A stretch of 64,000 nt of DNA from Candidatus Pantoea formicae (GTDB lineage Bacteria; Pseudomonadota; Gammaproteobacteria; Enterobacterales; Enterobacteriaceae), in the NCBI RefSeq assembly GCF_011752625.1, contig NZ_VWXD01000002.1:186001-250000 (forward strand), in the 5' to 3' direction. Below the pieces are notes generated by a model. It searched no databases. It was not told the origin of the DNA and was given only the letters and a program-made list of their open reading frames with translations. The position numbers and the translations under genes were made by a program. This document shows positions 62,937-64,000 of the stretch, one piece after another (positions within the stretch are counted from its first letter, which is position 1; each line of letters starts with the position of its first letter).

Positions 62937-64000
62937 TCTCTCTCCTCAACGCTAAAGCCTTTATTGAACGGCAGTTGCAGGCGCTTTAGCACCAGACTGT
63001 GCAACAAACAGCACACCGCCAGGTTCACCATGCCAATCAGACCAAGCCACATTAGATTCAACCAGCGATTTTGGTCCCAGCTAATCGGTAACAACGTACA
63101 GAGCCAAGCGATAAACCCGGCCACCACCCACACCAGCAGCACGTCTCGAGTTAACCAGGTGAAATGAATACCCGGAGCGAAACGGCGATGTACCAGCCAC
63201 GCCCAACCCAACAGGTAGAACACGTTTTGACCTAACCACAACCAGCCAGTGCCGAGCGCACCAAAGTGAAGTGCTGCAAATATGTTGAGCGGTACCAGGA
63301 TAACGGCAAAGCATGAGAAGCCTTTCACGTGTAGCTTGAGGTTGCCGTTGACGTACTGCAGGTGATAAAGCAAACCACAGATAGCCTGCACGCCACTGCC
63401 CAACGCATACAAACTCAGTACAAAAGACATCTCATTTACAACTTGCTGATTTTGTGTCCACGCCCACAACAGGGGGGCAGCAAAGCAAGCAATGGTGATG
63501 CTGAGTGGTGCCATGAAGATCGCTACCGCCTGTGTGGTGTAGCGATAAAGCACCAGCGACTGCGAATCACCCTCTTTCTTCGTTTTCATCCCGGTCATGC
63601 GTGGCACGATGGCCTGCATAATCGGGCTACTGAGTAAGATGATGCCGGTGGCTGCGGTCGCTACCACCGTAAAGGAACCGTACTCACTCAATGGCAGGGT
63701 TTTCGACAGCACCAGGCGGTCAATCTGAGAGATGAAAGTCCAGACCGCACTGGCGTAGGCTGCACTGAGTGCAAAGCGAATGAACGGCTTTAATACTTCT
63801 TTTAAATTCTCATGCTTCTGTTTGCGCGCAGAAGCTGGCACCAGTTGGAAACATTTGTAGATAAGGCAAACGGCTTCGGCAATTGAGACCAGTAACTGCC
63901 AGATAAAGAAGCTCAGCACCGGATTAGCAAACAACTGAATGACCACTACCGCACCAAAGGTACGTAGCGTCACGATCACCAGATTGACGCCATTCAGCCA
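62933..64000 (-). CDS. Wzx-like polysaccharide flippase, N-terminus outside window
   Basis: The frame is open to the right edge; about 355 residues are visible. At least nine hydrophobic segments alternate with basic loops, and the IDRLVLSKTLPLSEYGSFTV segment is typical of MATE-like polysaccharide flippases (Wzx/RfbX). It should flip a lipid-linked oligosaccharide across the inner membrane. The GTG at 63979 is unlikely to be the start because homology-like sequence continues upstream. It is coupled with the downstream glycosyltransferase. Confidence 0.82.
   Translation of the reverse strand, partial: WLNGVNLVIVTLRTFGAVVVIQLFANPVLSFFIWQLLVSIAEAVCLIYKCFQLVPASARKQKHENLKEVLKPFIRFALSAAYASAVWTFISQIDRLVLSKTLPLSEYGSFTVVATAATGIILLSSPIMQAIVPRMTGMKTKKEGDSQSLVLYRYTTQAVAIFMAPLSITIACFAAPLLWAWTQNQQVVNEMSFVLSLYALGSGVQAICGLLYHLQYVNGNLKLHVKGFSCFAVILVPLNIFAALHFGALGTGWLWLGQNVFYLLGWAWLVHRRFAPGIHFTWLTRDVLLVWVVAGFIAWLCTLLPISWDQNRWLNLMWLGLIGMVNLAVCCLLHSLVLKRLQLPFNKGFSVEERE

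Overview
The window is chromosomal DNA from an enterobacterium, most likely an Erwiniaceae member such as Pantoea or a close Erwinia. Long stretches follow the Escherichia coli core order: pyrD-zapC-ycbX-rlmKL-uup-pqiABC-rmf-fabA-lonH-matP-ompA-sulA-sxy-yccS-yccF-helD-mgsA-yccT-yccU-hspQ-rlmI-acyP-tusE-yccA-serT, then agp-yccJ-wrbA-(KGG protein)-rut, and sdiA-yecF-uvrY-uvrC-pgsA-glyW-cysT-leuZ. Features that point away from E. coli are a LuxI synthase beside sdiA, two serT copies, a rut operon without rutE, and a long tail on Agp. No insertion sequence, prophage or CRISPR array was seen.

Layout. 1-4553 (minus): the end of an aryl-polyene (APE) pigment operon, apeC-D-E-F-G-H-I-J, cut by the left edge. 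4667-5140: a small lipoprotein. 5375-9940 (minus): a complete MarR/DHA2/HlyD/NodT-type efflux operon. 9941-10682: a regulatory stretch with duplicated TGTACAA/CCTGTA motifs, a candidate small RNA with a strong terminator, a second terminator, and an AriR/YmgB-family connector gene. 10838-12676: a SulP anion transporter and a very small lipoprotein. 12786-16566 (minus): uvrY-uvrC-pgsA-glyW-cysT-leuZ, with two tandem ERIC-type repeats between pgsA and the tRNAs. 16999-18715: yecF, then sdiA and a luxI gene separated by a 20-bp lux-box-like palindrome. 19268-23321: a DUF4396 membrane protein, an extensin-like protein, cycA and a YdjM-type protein.

23345-29242: rutR and rutABCDFG, the Rut pathway that takes nitrogen from pyrimidine rings. 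The rutA promoter has a recognisable sigma-54 site and a RutR-type box. 29239-34681: an EamA transporter, a KGG stress protein, wrbA, yccJ, a succinate-semialdehyde dehydrogenase and Agp with a 122-residue Ala/Lys-rich tail. 34938-47714: two serT genes, yccA, tusE, acyP, rlmI, hspQ, yccU, yccT, mgsA, helD, yccF, yccS, tfoX, sulA (with a LexA box) and ompA. 47787-61807: matP, lonH, fabA (with a FabR-like box), rmf, the pqiABC lipid-transport operon, uup, rlmKL, ycbX, zapC, an ERIC element and pyrD. 61926-64000 (minus): a family-2 glycosyltransferase and a Wzx-like flippase cut by the right edge.

Themes. Cell-density and envelope signalling meet here: SdiA with its own AHL synthase, the GacA-type regulator UvrY, an AriR-family protein that in E. 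coli feeds the Rcs pathway, and a candidate sRNA whose core weakly recalls RprA. Surface functions include APE, OmpA, PqiABC and polysaccharide export. SOS and division genes (uvrC, sulA, zapC, matP) make up another group. All functional calls come from reading the sequence against remembered family members; no database search was run.
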